The notes under the pieces: model-generated
Databases searched by the model: none
Told to the model about the DNA's origin: nothing
Seen by the model: only the letters and a program-made list of their open reading frames with translations
Program-made: the position numbers and the translations under genes
NCBI RefSeq assembly: GCF_003957515.1
Contig: NZ_RQXW01000011.1
Span: 1-64,000 of the forward strand
Length of the DNA: 64,000 nt
Origin: Amphritea opalescens
GTDB lineage: Bacteria; Pseudomonadota; Gammaproteobacteria; Pseudomonadales; Balneatricaceae
Reading direction: 5' to 3'
Part shown: one piece after another, positions 34,527 through 44,464 of the stretch
Numbering within the stretch: the first letter of the stretch is position 1
Layout: each line of letters starts with the position of its first letter

Positions 34527-36353
34527 TCAATCGATCCCTGTAAAACTAAACACGCTGGCCCCCTGTTCGGCGCAGTTTACCTGTTCACGCATCGGGGCAA
34601 ACAGTTCACGTCCCATCCCCTGATGATGCGTTGCTGCGGCACTGGGCATTTCCTGCCCGCGGGATAACCATGTATCGTCAGCCGCCAGCAGTTGCAATAC
34701 TCCTCGGCGGGCATCGACGCGAATCAGATCGCCATCGGCCACCTGGGCTAAGGGTCCACCCAGACTCGCTTCCGGCCAGACATGAATCGCCGCAGGTACT
34801 TTACCCGACGCACCTGACATACGGCCATCGGTCACCAAAGCCACCTTAAAGCCTCGATCTTGAAGCGTACCGAGGTATGGCGTGAGCTTATGTAGCTCTG
34901 GCATACCGTTGGCTTTTGGCCCCTGATAACGCACCACCGCGACAAAATCACGGTTGAGTGAACCGGACTCAAACGCCGCCTTAACATCATCTTGATCATC
35001 AAAAACCACCGCGGGAGCTTCAACCACTTGGTTCTCTAGTGCGACCGCAGACACCTTGATAACCCCGCGACCTAAGTTGCCCTGCATCAGTTTCAATCCA
35101 CCATCAGCGCTGAAAGGCTCGTCAACGGTGCTTAAAATCGTCGCATCGAGGGATGCCTTTACTCCGTCACGCCAAACCACTTTATGCTGTTCGATAAAGG
35201 GCTCTTGGGTATAACGGGACAAGCCGCGCCCAACCACCGTCATGACATCCTCATGCAACAAGCCAGCCGATAGCAGTTCACGCACCAGATAAGCCACGCC
35301 ACCCGCCGCCTGAAAATGGTTAATATCCGCCTCACCATTGGGATAGACCTTGGCCAATAATGGCACGACCGCCGATAGATCAGAAAAATCATCCCAGTTG
35401 ATAATAATGCCCGCCGCACGCGCAATCGCGATCAAGTGCAGGGTATGGTTGGTCGACCCGCCGGTGGCTAGCAACGCCACGAGTGCATTCACTAACGAGC
35501 GTTCATCGACGATCTGGTACAGAGGGGTGAAATCACCATTCTGATCGGTCAGACGGATCACCTGCTGGGCCGCTTCACGGGTCAAGGCTTCACGCATGGG
35601 TGTATCAGGATTAACAAAAGAAGAGCCCGGTAGATGTAACCCCATCACCTCAACAATCATCTGGTTGCTGTTAGCGGTGCCATAAAAGGTACAGGTGCCG
35701 GCACTATGATAAGAATCCGACTCACACTGTAGCAACGCGTCACGATCCACTTTGCCTTCGGCATACAACTGGCGAATCTTGGCTTTCTCTTTATTGGGTA
35801 AACCGCTCGGCATCGGGCCAGCCGGTACAAACAGTGTCGGTAGATGGCCAAAGCGCAGAGCGCCAATCAACAGGCCCGGTACAATTTTATCGCACACCCC
35901 GAGGTACAGCGCCGCATCAAACATATTGTGGGATAACCCCACCGCCGCAGCCATAGCGATCACATCGCGGCTAAACAGGCTCAACTCCATCCCCGGTTGT
36001 CCCTGCGTCACCCCGTCACACATCGCCGGTACGCCAGCAGCGAACTGAGCCACCGAGCCCATCTCATGTACCGCCTGACGAATAATATCGGGAAACGCCT
36101 CAAAGGGCTGATGGGCAGATAAGAGGTCGTTGTACGCGGAAATAATGCCCACATTGACCGCATTGGATAGTTTCAGCGCCTGCTTATCATCGCTACCACA
36201 GGCGGCAAACCCATGCGCGAGATTGCCACAGGATAAACGTGCACGATGCACACCCTGCTCTTGCGCATCCTGCATCTGCTGCACATAGGCCGCTCGACTG
36301 TTCCGGCTCCGCTCGACGATTCGGGCGGTAACTTGCTCAATAACACTGTGCAT
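34527..36353 (-). CDS. edd: 6-phosphogluconate dehydratase
   Basis: Dehydrates 6-phosphogluconate to KDPG, using an Fe-S cluster. 608 residues from ATG 36353 (AGGAGTCACT upstream); the open frame extends to 36452 but has no ribosome site. IlvD/Edd motifs: [80 protein letters not shown] and [19 protein letters not shown]. With zwf, pgl and eda it completes the Entner-Doudoroff enzymes. No gluconate kinase or HexR gene is in view. Confidence 0.95.
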   Translation of the reverse strand: MHSVIEQVTARIVERSRNSRAAYVQQMQDAQEQGVHRARLSCGNLAHGFAACGSDDKQALKLSNAVNVGIISAYNDLLSAHQPFEAFPDIIRQAVHEMGSVAQFAAGVPAMCDGVTQGQPGMELSLFSRDVIAMAAAVGLSHNMFDAALYLGVCDKIVPGLLIGALRFGHLPTLFVPAGPMPSGLPNKEKAKIRQLYAEGKVDRDALLQCESDSYHSAGTCTFYGTANSNQMIVEVMGLHLPGSSFVNPDTPMREALTREAAQQVIRLTDQNGDFTPLYQIVDERSLVNALVALLATGGSTNHTLHLIAIARAAGIIINWDDFSDLSAVVPLLAKVYPNGEADINHFQAAGGVAYLVRELLSAGLLHEDVMTVVGRGLSRYTQEPFIEQHKVVWRDGVKASLDATILSTVDEPFSADGGLKLMQGNLGRGVIKVSAVALENQVVEAPAVVFDDQDDVKAAFESGSLNRDFVAVVRYQGPKANGMPELHKLTPYLGTLQDRGFKVALVTDGRMSGASGKVPAAIHVWPEASLGGPLAQVADGDLIRVDARRGVLQLLAADDTWLSRGQEMPSAAATHHQGMGRELFAPMREQVNCAEQGASVFSFTGID

Positions 36354-36473
36354 AGTGACTCCTGAATAGAACGAATAGAAAGCTGTTAATAAAATCCGTG
36401 CTTCGTTACCAATATACCTGACAAAAAATATGCGAAACAGCCTAAGCATCATAGTTAAGCGGTTAAAGCCGCC

Positions 36474-37409
36474 TTAAGACTGATAAACCACAGCCTTTGA
36501 ATCGGTGCGCTGAAACGCTTTCAGCCGTAAACCAAAGTTGCCTAAAATCAGCATCAACCCGCCGATAATCTGATATTGCGTTAACCCCATGCCCAGTGCA
36601 AACCAGTTGATCGCCGCCGCAAACACCGGAAAGGAGAGTTCTGCCAAGGTGGCCATCTGGGCCGGTACTGTTTTTAACCCCTGATAATAAAAACGCATAC
36701 CAATCAAACCACTCAATAACGCCATAGCGATCGCTAAACTGAGATCCACCGCCGGCATCGGCATCAAACTATCCGTCTGTAGCAGTGCTAAAGGTAACAA
36801 AACCCACAACCCTGCCATAAAACGTCCTGACATAATCGCATTGGGATGCATCTGCTGTTGAGAAAGATACTTACCACAGACCGTGGCTGCCCCCCAGGCT
36901 AACACTGCCAATAACGTATAACCGTAGCCGGTTAAAACACTCAAACTGTCGCTACCATAGTGCCACTGCACCTCACCCAACGACTGAATATCGGGCCACA
37001 GCATCACGAGACTGCCAGATAAAATCACTATCGCCCAACGAATAAACCCTGCTTCGATGCGCTCATTGAGATAAGCATAGGCGAGCACGATAGCCACCAA
37101 GGGCTGTAGCTTTTGCAATAAAATCACCACCGTTGGATTCAGATAATGAAACGCTTCGGTAAAAGCCAAGGTGCCGAGTGCAGAACCGACCCCGCCAATA
37201 AAAAACAGGCAGAGAAAGTTATTCAGTGATAGTTGACGAAAGACATGACGATAGCGCCACAGCATCGGGCTGACTAACAGCACCAAGGTGAGGTGTTCGA
37301 TTAAAACGATTTGTAGTGTGGCATAACCCGCCCCCAGCAGGGGATAACGAATTAATGTATCAAGTGCCCAGGTAAAACACGCGATCATGATAAAACATGT
37401 GCCTGCCAT
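36474..37409 (-). CDS. DMT-superfamily permease, probable riboflavin transporter (RibN-like)
   Basis: A 311-residue protein with ten hydrophobic helices and two EamA repeats (second half from about 165). ATG 37409 follows GGGAG; the frame reaches 37472 without a ribosome site. By itself it would be called a generic EamA permease. The FMN riboswitch and terminator immediately upstream (37499-37700, same strand) tie it to flavin supply, matching the RibN class of riboflavin importers in this superfamily. The specificity is inferred from regulation, not from residues. Confidence 0.78.
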   Translation of the reverse strand: MAGTCFIMIACFTWALDTLIRYPLLGAGYATLQIVLIEHLTLVLLVSPMLWRYRHVFRQLSLNNFLCLFFIGGVGSALGTLAFTEAFHYLNPTVVILLQKLQPLVAIVLAYAYLNERIEAGFIRWAIVILSGSLVMLWPDIQSLGEVQWHYGSDSLSVLTGYGYTLLAVLAWGAATVCGKYLSQQQMHPNAIMSGRFMAGLWVLLPLALLQTDSLMPMPAVDLSLAIAMALLSGLIGMRFYYQGLKTVPAQMATLAELSFPVFAAAINWFALGMGLTQYQIIGGLMLILGNFGLRLKAFQRTDSKAVVYQS

Positions 37410-37498
37410 CTTTGGTTTCTCCCAAAATAAGATGCCAGGGGTGATGAAAACGAATGTACCAGCCGTTGCCATTAGCTAAACGCAGCCAAACACAACAA

Positions 37499-37527
37499 AG
37501 CTATCTCTGAATATTTCAGAGATAGCT
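37499..37527 (-). terminator. Intrinsic terminator of the FMN riboswitch
   Basis: A perfect 13-bp stem AGCTATCTCTGAA / TTCAGAGATAGCT has a 3-base loop, then TTTGTTGTGTTTGG on the minus strand. It starts 10 bases after the aptamer, as expected of an expression platform that stops transcription when FMN is bound. Confidence 0.8.
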
Positions 37528-37537
37528 GCTGACTGGT

Positions 37538-37700
37538 CGATCTTCTATCATCCGGACTATGACCGTCGGCTCTGGTATCTCACCAGATCTGCTGACCTTA
37601 ATGTGGTTGAGTTAATCACACTAAGCGCTCGCGGGCTGTTTGATGGAGTAGCCCATCAAAATCACCGCCGGTGGGGAATTTCGCCCCGCCCCGAAGTTCG
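37538..37700 (-). promoter_or_regulatory. FMN riboswitch (RFN element)
   Basis: On the minus strand the conserved RFN blocks appear in order: GGGGCGGGGCGAAATTCCCC, ACCGGCGGTGA, AGCCCGCGAGCG, CAGATCTGGTGAGA, CCAGAGCCGACGGTCATAGT and CCGGATGATAGAAGAT. The closing P1 stem is CGAACTTC / GAAGATCG with one mismatch. It controls the permease gene just downstream. Confidence 0.95.
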
Positions 37701-37781
37701 ATTTATGTAAAATTACGCGTTAACTGTAAACCTCCGCGATTATTTTTTAAAGCCAAATGAACAACTTTGACATCACTCCAT

Positions 37782-37819
37782 AAAAAAACGGGGTAAAAGA
37801 AGACTCTCTTTTACCCCGT
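37782..37819 (-). terminator. Terminator of the AGCS symporter gene
   Basis: A 13-bp perfect stem ACGGGGTAAAAGA (37788-37800) / TCTTTTACCCCGT (37807-37819), followed on the minus strand by a run of seven T. It insulates the riboswitch unit from upstream transcription. Confidence 0.88.
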
Positions 37820-37850
37820 CGATGTTAAAACAGCGCCTCTGCGTTAATGA

Positions 37851-39398
37851 TCAGTTTTTGAATTTCTTAATCTCACCCGACTTCAAACGTGATAGATAAG
37901 ATTTCAGATCAACTTTCACCAAGCTCATCAAGAAATACAAGCCGATAATATTGACCACCGCCATCGCGAAGATCGAAGCATCGGAGAAATCGATAACCGG
38001 TCCAAGGTTTGCCGCGGCACCAATGATGACGAACAGACAGAAAATAACTTTAAAGACTAACTCGGTGGTTTTGCCTTCACCAAAGAGATAGGTCCAAGCT
38101 TTCAATCCATAATATGACCAGCTAATCATGGTTGAGAAAGCAAACAACACCACCGCTACCGCCAGCACATAAGGAAACCAGGATAAAGCCGAACCAAACG
38201 CCGCGGAGGTCAAGGCAACACCTGAAGAACCATCCGCAGTAATGATACGACCACTCTCACCTACCAAGTACAGCCCCGTCGTCGGATCAGTGGTTAACTG
38301 GCCGGTAATGATGATCACCAGCGCCGTCATCGTACAGATCACCACCGTATCGATAAAGGGTTCCAGCAGTGAGACAAACCCTTCGGTAATCGGCTCTTTT
38401 GTCCGCACCGCAGAGTGGGCAATCGCCGCCGAGCCCACACCGGCCTCATTGGAGAAAGCGGCACGTTTAAAGCCTTGAATCAGCGCGCCAACAAAACCAC
38501 CAGCAACCCCCAACCCCGTAAAGGCACCTTCAAATATCTGACCAAATGCCCAGCCGACTTTATCGATATTCATTAAAATAATCACTAACGATGCCAATAC
38601 ATAAAGAATGCCCATAAAAGGCACCACTTTTTCGGTTACATTAGCGATCGACTTAATACCACCCACAATCACCGCAAAGACAATCAGGGCAAAAATCACA
38701 CCGGTGATCCAACCAGGGTAATCCCCCACGATACTACTGATCTGGGCATGGGCCTGATTGGCCTGAAACATATTGCCGCCGCCAAGGGCGCCCAGAATAC
38801 AAAAAATGGAGAACAACACCGCCAGTATGCCACCGCCCGGCAAACCCTTCTCTTTAAAACCCTTCGAGATGTAATACATCGGGCCACCGGAGACCGTTCC
38901 GTCGGCATATTCGTTTCGGTATTTGACACCCAGAGTACACTCGGTAAATTTGGAGGCCATGCCCATCAAGCCCGCTAAAATCATCCAGAAGGTTGCACCG
39001 GGACCACCAATACTCACGGCAACCGCCACACCGGCAATATTACCTAAACCGACCGTACCGGATAACGCCGTTGCTAATGCCTGAAAGTGAGATACCTCAC
39101 CGGCATCATCAGGATCGGAGTAATCCCCTTTAACCAACGATATAGAATGTCGTATCGCTTTAAATTGAATAAAACCAAAATAGACCGTGAACACCGTCGC
39201 ACCCGTGACTAACCAGAGAACGATCCATGGAAAAGTGGTGCCCGGCAGGGGTGCAAAAATCAGATTAACAAACCATCCGGTCGCCGCTGCAAAGACTTCA
39301 TTGACCGTCTGATCGATACCGCCCTCTTCGGCTAATACCGATGTGCTAGAAAAGCACAAGGCGATAAATACGCAACTTATTATTTTTTTAATATGCAT
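37851..39398 (-). CDS. Sodium/alanine symporter (AGCS family)
   Basis: A 515-residue integral membrane protein that couples sodium (or proton) entry to uptake of alanine or glycine. Family signatures: FQALATALSGTVGLGNIAGVAVAVSIGGPGATFWMIL, KFTECTLGVKYR, GGPMYYI and AAFSNEAGVGSAAIAHSA. The N-terminus resembles a cleavable signal (MHIKKIISCVFIALCFSSTSVLAEE), also seen in relatives. The upstream UspA gene lies nine bases away on the same strand, so the two are probably one operon. Confidence 0.93.
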   Translation of the reverse strand: MHIKKIISCVFIALCFSSTSVLAEEGGIDQTVNEVFAAATGWFVNLIFAPLPGTTFPWIVLWLVTGATVFTVYFGFIQFKAIRHSISLVKGDYSDPDDAGEVSHFQALATALSGTVGLGNIAGVAVAVSIGGPGATFWMILAGLMGMASKFTECTLGVKYRNEYADGTVSGGPMYYISKGFKEKGLPGGGILAVLFSIFCILGALGGGNMFQANQAHAQISSIVGDYPGWITGVIFALIVFAVIVGGIKSIANVTEKVVPFMGILYVLASLVIILMNIDKVGWAFGQIFEGAFTGLGVAGGFVGALIQGFKRAAFSNEAGVGSAAIAHSAVRTKEPITEGFVSLLEPFIDTVVICTMTALVIIITGQLTTDPTTGLYLVGESGRIITADGSSGVALTSAAFGSALSWFPYVLAVAVVLFAFSTMISWSYYGLKAWTYLFGEGKTTELVFKVIFCLFVIIGAAANLGPVIDFSDASIFAMAVVNIIGLYFLMSLVKVDLKSYLSRLKSGEIKKFKN

Positions 39399-39407
39399 GA
39401 GATAACC

Positions 39408-39845
39408 TCAATTAACGACCGTGACAGGGACACTCGCACTCATCACCAGTTTTGCAGTGACACTACCAAAGAGCTTTGCCGCTAAGCCACTCTCCGTCGA
39501 ACGGGCCACAATTATTTGCTGCGCCTTTTCTTTGATCGCCACAGAATTCAACAACTCAGCAGCATCACCATGTAATACCCGCCCTCCTGCCGCAAAACCT
39601 TCGGTTTTCATGACCTCTAATGCCGGTGTAATCACCCGCTCTGAGGCAAGTTTTATCTCTTGCTCTCGCCGCTTATGTCGCATGGCGTTTTCTTCCGCGG
39701 TTTGAAAACTATAGGGGGACCACTCAATGACATAAACTAGCTCGATCTGACAGTCACCGATCAGCTTTGACAGATGCTTGGCATAGGTCAGCGCACGCTC
39801 ACCGGACTCACTGCCGTCTAAACCAACAATCAATTTTGTTGACAT
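39408..39845 (-). CDS. Universal stress protein, UspA family
   Basis: A 145-residue UspA-fold protein beginning KLIVGLDGSESGERALTYAKHLSKL. The C-terminal ATP-binding pattern GxxGx9G(S/T) is not intact: the segment reads VARSTESGLAAKLFGSVTAKLV, without the first Gly pair. It may therefore be a non-ATP-binding UspA. It is first in an operon with the alanine symporter, suggesting regulation of or response to that transporter, as with other transporter-linked Usp proteins; this is inference. Confidence 0.88.
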   Translation of the reverse strand: MSTKLIVGLDGSESGERALTYAKHLSKLIGDCQIELVYVIEWSPYSFQTAEENAMRHKRREQEIKLASERVITPALEVMKTEGFAAGGRVLHGDAAELLNSVAIKEKAQQIIVARSTESGLAAKLFGSVTAKLVMSASVPVTVVN

Positions 39846-40161
39846 ATTTTTGTGCCTCTATTTTTTGCGCGTAAACAGCGCATAAGATGTAAGTATAGGC
39901 ACGGATTTTGAATCCTGCGGTTAAACATAAAATTGATCCTCAGGAACCACAACATACACCTCAATATTCCCCCATTAATCATCTGAATGTTTCAGAGAGA
40001 CAGGCCTGCCATCCTTAAATAGGTTAGTATTCTCAAGAGGATAGCCGGTTAGTGAATCTAGCGGCTGGTATGACAGACAGTACCGCCGGAGTATCGCCAC
40101 CCCCCAACTGGCTTATTCTTGATGATCAGCCACCGCATCTTGCAAGGAGTCGAACCGCCCC
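39846..40161. other. Divergent promoter region usp / patatin
   Basis: 316 bases between divergent genes. No gene, repeat or clear operator found; it should hold promoters for both sides. Confidence 0.4.
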
Positions 40162-41052
40162 ATGACAGCAAAGCAGCACACAACCGTATCACTAGTATTA
40201 GGCAGCGGTGGCGCAAGGGGTTTCGCCCATATCGGCGTGATTCATTGGCTGGAAACCCACGGTTTTAAAATCGAATCGATTTCGGGCTGTTCGATGGGAG
40301 CATTGATTGGCGGAGTCTATGCCGCGGGTAAATTGGATGAATTTTCCAACTGGACCCAAGCGATACGCAAAGTCGACATTGTGACTTTTCTTGATATCTC
40401 ATGGAAAAAAAGCGGCTTAGTCAAAGGCGATAAAATCATCAACATTCTCACCGAACTCGTCGGCGATGTGATGATTGAAGATCTGCCCATTACCTACACT
40501 GCGGTGGCCACCGATATCGTTAACGAGAAAGAGATGTGGATCAACTCCGGCAAACTATTTGATGCCATCCGTGCGTCGATCTCCCTGCCACTTCTCTTTA
40601 CACCGTTCCGTTATAAGGGGATCGATCTTATTGATGGCGGCGTCTTAAACCCTGTGCCTATCGCGCCCACCTTTAATGACAAAACCGACTTAACCATCGC
40701 GGTGAATCTTGGCGGCAAAGCCATCGATAAATCGGAAGTCACACTCAACATTCAATCCAGTGGCAACAAAAAACCACTGTTTTCAGCCAAAATAACGGAG
40801 TTTCTCGATAGCTTTAAAGATCCTGAACTGATTCTCCCCTCTAAGGACAATGGCGTATACGATATTGCTCATCAGGCCTTTGATGCGATGCAAAGCACCA
40901 TTGCTCGCCAAAAACTCGCCGCCTATCCGCCCGACCATTTTGTCGACATTCCCCGTAACGCCTGTCGCATGTTAGAGTTTGATCGCGCCACCGAGATGAT
41001 TGAGTTCGGTTATCAAGCCGCGGAAAAAAGCTTAAGTCATATCAAGCGATAA
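40162..41052 (+). CDS. Patatin-like phospholipase (RssA type)
   Basis: A 296-residue cytoplasmic lipid acyl hydrolase. It has an oxyanion loop VLGSGGARGFAHIGVI (about 11-26), nucleophile Ser in SGCSMGALIGG (GxSxG) and the dyad Asp in IDGGVLNPVPI. The fold and spacing match RssA/YchK proteins. ATG follows AAGGAG with a 12-base gap. No partner gene; the adjacent GGDEF-EAL gene is convergent. The lipid substrate is unknown. Confidence 0.9.
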   Translation: MTAKQHTTVSLVLGSGGARGFAHIGVIHWLETHGFKIESISGCSMGALIGGVYAAGKLDEFSNWTQAIRKVDIVTFLDISWKKSGLVKGDKIINILTELVGDVMIEDLPITYTAVATDIVNEKEMWINSGKLFDAIRASISLPLLFTPFRYKGIDLIDGGVLNPVPIAPTFNDKTDLTIAVNLGGKAIDKSEVTLNIQSSGNKKPLFSAKITEFLDSFKDPELILPSKDNGVYDIAHQAFDAMQSTIARQKLAAYPPDHFVDIPRNACRMLEFDRATEMIEFGYQAAEKSLSHIKR

Positions 41053-41117
41053 ACCGGTACAGCCTCAAGATTCACAGAGATACACAGCCGATCGTGGGAA
41101 AACTACTCTAGGCTCAA

Positions 41118-43484
41118 CTATGCAAGCGGGTCTAGTGGGCTAGGTTTTGAGATACAGTAACCCTGCGCGAAGTCGACACCCATGCTTCTTAGATGCTCGA
41201 GTATCTCTTCATTCTCCACGAATTCAGCGATCGTCTGTTTACCCATCACCTGCCCTACTTCGTTAATCGAGGCCACCATCACCCGACTGGTCTCGTCATA
41301 AACGATATCTTTGACAAACATGCCGTCAATCTTCAGATAATCTACCGGTAAGATTTTCAGATAACCAAATGAAGACATACCACTACCGAAATCATCCAGC
41401 GCGAAGAGGCAGCCCTTTTGTTTTAGGCGCTGCATAAAATTCAGTGCCAACGTCAGATTAGAGACGGCCGCGGTTTCTGTTAATTCGAAGCAAAATTTAC
41501 AGGCATCGATTTCGGGTGAATCAAGCTGCTCTTCGATATAACGCAGTAAAGCATCATCTGATAACGATTTACCGGACAGGTTAATATTACAAAGCTCGAG
41601 TGCCTCCATTTTATCCGGATGCTGACGAAACCAGTCCATCGTCCGGCTGATAACCCAATGATCAACTTTCGGCATCAGCCCATAACGCTCGGCGGCCGGT
41701 ATAAAAGCTCCAGGCGGCACTAAGGAGCCATCCGGTTCCACCAACCTGACGAGTATTTCGATATGATCGCCCTGACTAGCCTCCTGCAACGGTAGGATGC
41801 TCTGTTGATACAAGACAAAACGATCCTCTGCCAGTGCCGCATTCACCTTACCGAGCCAGTTCATCTCGCCTTGACGGCCAATCACCTGCTCATCTTTCTC
41901 GGTATACACATAATGTCGATTGCGCCCCAGCTCTTTGGCCGAGTAACAAGCCTCATCTGCCTGTTCGAGCAATGTTTCAGCATCGGCGGATTCGACGGTG
42001 ATCGCAACGATACCGGTACTGATACCGATGGAAAATCCAACCTGATTCCAAACAAACCGGAAAGACTCAACGGTCTGACGAATAGATTCAGCGATAATAA
42101 CGCCAAACGTTAGGGGGCAGTCGTTTAACAAGATACCGAATTCATCGCCACCAAGCCGGGCAAAGATATCCCCCCGTCGAAGTTCACCACTCATCAGCTG
42201 CGACAGTTGCTGTAACAGTGCATCGCCTGCCGCATGTCCACAGGTATCATTCACAATCTTGAACTGATCGAGGTCGATATAGAGTAATGTATGTTCTGCG
42301 TTATGGGTCAGATCCTTTCTATACTGGAATAGCTGACGGTCAAACTCCTTACGATTGATCAAATCCGTCAGGCTATCGTGGGTCGCTCGATACTCTAGTT
42401 CGCGGGTCATGTTGCGCGATTCGGTTACATCATGAAACACCATAACAGCACCCATAATGTCACCGTTACGATTACGAATCGGCGACACCGAATGGTCGAT
42501 CGCCGATTCTTGTCCATGCTTAGCGATCAACAACGCATGCGCTAAGGTTGTCACTCGATCTTTGTCCTCCAAACACAAACGTATCGTGCTGGGCAAAGGC
42601 TGACCACTCACCTCATCAACCAGTTTGAATATCTCTTCGATCGGTTTGCCCTGTGCCTCTTCATTTTGCCAACCGGTAAGTTTTTCACTCACGGGGTTTA
42701 AGTAGCGCACATAACCGTCAACATCAGTCGAGATAACACCATCACCAATGGAGTGCAGGGTAATCTCTGCTATCTCCTTAGCCTCAAACAGTTCTCGCCG
42801 CGCTAATTCCAGTTCAGACTCGCGGAGTTTTTGTGACGCCAATACATCCGCAAGGCTGTTAACACCTTTTCCTAAAAGAGATAGTTCACGGGAGTTATTA
42901 ATATCTACTCGGCTCTTCAGGTCACCCTGCTTTAGGGCTAGAAGATGGTGGTGAATTTTGCCGATAGGCCGTATGACAAAGACATGGATGAAGACAATGA
43001 TAATAACCGTTAATATCAACAACGAAGCGATCAACCAATAGCGCATGATATTAGTATGTCGTATCACTTCATGATCCAAACGTTGGGTGCTCCAATCAAT
43101 GGATAGCATGCCAAACACTTCAGATTCAAAACTGATCTCTTTAGAAAAGCTCACCAGATTCATCGTTTCTTGATCGGCAGCGCGGCTCCATGAAGCCAAT
43201 AAAACACCGTCTTCATTCATGACCCGTATGGCGTAGATGTCCGGCTGTAATCGAACCATTTCACTAACAATGCTTCGGAGCTGAGGAATATCTTCGCTTA
43301 TCACCGGCTCGAGAGTCGCGGCGGAGAGCAGTAAAAAGGTATCTTCACTGGTACTGCGCAGTCTGGCTGAATAATCCGACTGCAGCTGTAAACGCATCAG
43401 CTCACCGACGCTAATCGCCACCACCATCAAGGCAACCAGTAGCGAAAGCATGATTTTAATCCACAGCGGTTGACGATTAATCAT
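41118..43484 (-). CDS. Membrane GGDEF-EAL protein with HAMP and PAS domains
   Basis: A 788-residue c-di-GMP enzyme. Two membrane helices (about 10-28 and 150-172) flank a periplasmic sensor. Then come HAMP (about 172-225), PAS (about 245-355), GGDEF (about 365-530) with ARLGGDEF and the inhibitory RRGD exactly five residues before it, and EAL (about 545-785) with EILVRL, ELTETAAVSN and DDFGSGMSSFGYLK. The EAL triplet reads EIL, still keeping the catalytic Glu. ATG 43484 follows GGAGGAA. It lies 116 bases after a PhnD-like binding protein gene, its likely periplasmic partner. Confidence 0.9.
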   Translation of the reverse strand: MINRQPLWIKIMLSLLVALMVVAISVGELMRLQLQSDYSARLRSTSEDTFLLLSAATLEPVISEDIPQLRSIVSEMVRLQPDIYAIRVMNEDGVLLASWSRAADQETMNLVSFSKEISFESEVFGMLSIDWSTQRLDHEVIRHTNIMRYWLIASLLILTVIIIVFIHVFVIRPIGKIHHHLLALKQGDLKSRVDINNSRELSLLGKGVNSLADVLASQKLRESELELARRELFEAKEIAEITLHSIGDGVISTDVDGYVRYLNPVSEKLTGWQNEEAQGKPIEEIFKLVDEVSGQPLPSTIRLCLEDKDRVTTLAHALLIAKHGQESAIDHSVSPIRNRNGDIMGAVMVFHDVTESRNMTRELEYRATHDSLTDLINRKEFDRQLFQYRKDLTHNAEHTLLYIDLDQFKIVNDTCGHAAGDALLQQLSQLMSGELRRGDIFARLGGDEFGILLNDCPLTFGVIIAESIRQTVESFRFVWNQVGFSIGISTGIVAITVESADAETLLEQADEACYSAKELGRNRHYVYTEKDEQVIGRQGEMNWLGKVNAALAEDRFVLYQQSILPLQEASQGDHIEILVRLVEPDGSLVPPGAFIPAAERYGLMPKVDHWVISRTMDWFRQHPDKMEALELCNINLSGKSLSDDALLRYIEEQLDSPEIDACKFCFELTETAAVSNLTLALNFMQRLKQKGCLFALDDFGSGMSSFGYLKILPVDYLKIDGMFVKDIVYDETSRVMVASINEVGQVMGKQTIAEFVENEEILEHLRSMGVDFAQGYCISKPSPLDPLA

Positions 43485-43600
43485 TATCACGCTTCCTCCA
43501 CAGGGTATTAAAACAGAAGACGGATATCGCTAACCTTGCCTGCAGATGAGGCTTACCGTCAGATAGAGAGATCTGACTAACTCGTTTGAAGACTAAGATA

Positions 43601-44464
43601 TTAATTAAAGAACCGTGAGTTATGATCGATTGCACGGCGAATCACCGTATAGTCGTGGTCATCGCCCTCAACGAAACCGTGTATTTGTAACCCCTTGAGC
43701 GCAACGGGATCGGTAATATTCAGCAAGCCTGCCCTTAATGCCGTCACGACTCTTTCATCTAACCCTGCGCGGGCAATCCAAGGTTTAGTAACATTATAAA
43801 ACATCACCAAAATACGCAGCTTGGCACCATTATCCACGAGGCGTTGATAGGTTCCCTGCTTCAAAGCACCGGCATCGTACTGCCCTAAAGCAACCGCAGT
43901 ACCGACTTTGTCGTGTCGATCAAGATAATCATAATGAGAGAAGTCATCCGCGTGCAGGCCATGTTCAACCAAATATTGCTGCACGAGATAACGACCGATC
44001 GTGGAGCTTTCATCGCCAAAGGCAAAACGTTTTCCTTTGAGATCAGACACTCGGCGAATCGCACTATCGGCTCCGACGGCGATCACACCACTAAACCGCT
44101 TTTTACCGTTTTTCGCTTCTAAAGCAAGAATCTGAATACCCGACTGTTGTGCCTTGGTTTCAACATAGGAGGCGGGACCGAGACGGGAGAAGTCGACCCT
44201 GCCCAAACTGATGTCGCTAACACCGGCGGCATAAGAGCTAGCGACCTGTAGTTTGATAGTGACGGGTTCTCCGAGATCATCACTGACGAAGCGTTCCAGT
44301 TGTTTCAGCAAGGGTTTGAATGCTCTCACTACCACCGTCGGTTTATCGGCGGTATAAACACCGAAACTCAATTTGATCTCTGCCGCTGCGTGACTCGCCC
44401 AGCCCAACGACGCAATGAATAGAATGAAACTCGCATATCTCACCGCCAGCCAAGCTTTCTTCAT
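43601..44464 (-). CDS. PhnD-like periplasmic binding protein
   Basis: A 287-residue protein with a signal peptide (FILFIASLGWASHAAA-EIK) and the PhnD/phosphate-phosphite-phosphonate binding fold: LSFGVYTADKPTVVVRAFKPLL, DFSRLGPASYVE, GKRFAFGDESSTIGRYLVQQYL and QYDAGALKQGTYQRL. No ABC permease or ATPase is nearby. Instead a membrane GGDEF-EAL gene follows, so a ligand-sensing accessory role is more likely than transport; inference from context. ATG 44464 after AGGATATC; the frame extends to 44518. Confidence 0.82.
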   Translation of the reverse strand: MKKAWLAVRYASFILFIASLGWASHAAAEIKLSFGVYTADKPTVVVRAFKPLLKQLERFVSDDLGEPVTIKLQVASSYAAGVSDISLGRVDFSRLGPASYVETKAQQSGIQILALEAKNGKKRFSGVIAVGADSAIRRVSDLKGKRFAFGDESSTIGRYLVQQYLVEHGLHADDFSHYDYLDRHDKVGTAVALGQYDAGALKQGTYQRLVDNGAKLRILVMFYNVTKPWIARAGLDERVVTALRAGLLNITDPVALKGLQIHGFVEGDDHDYTVIRRAIDHNSRFFN

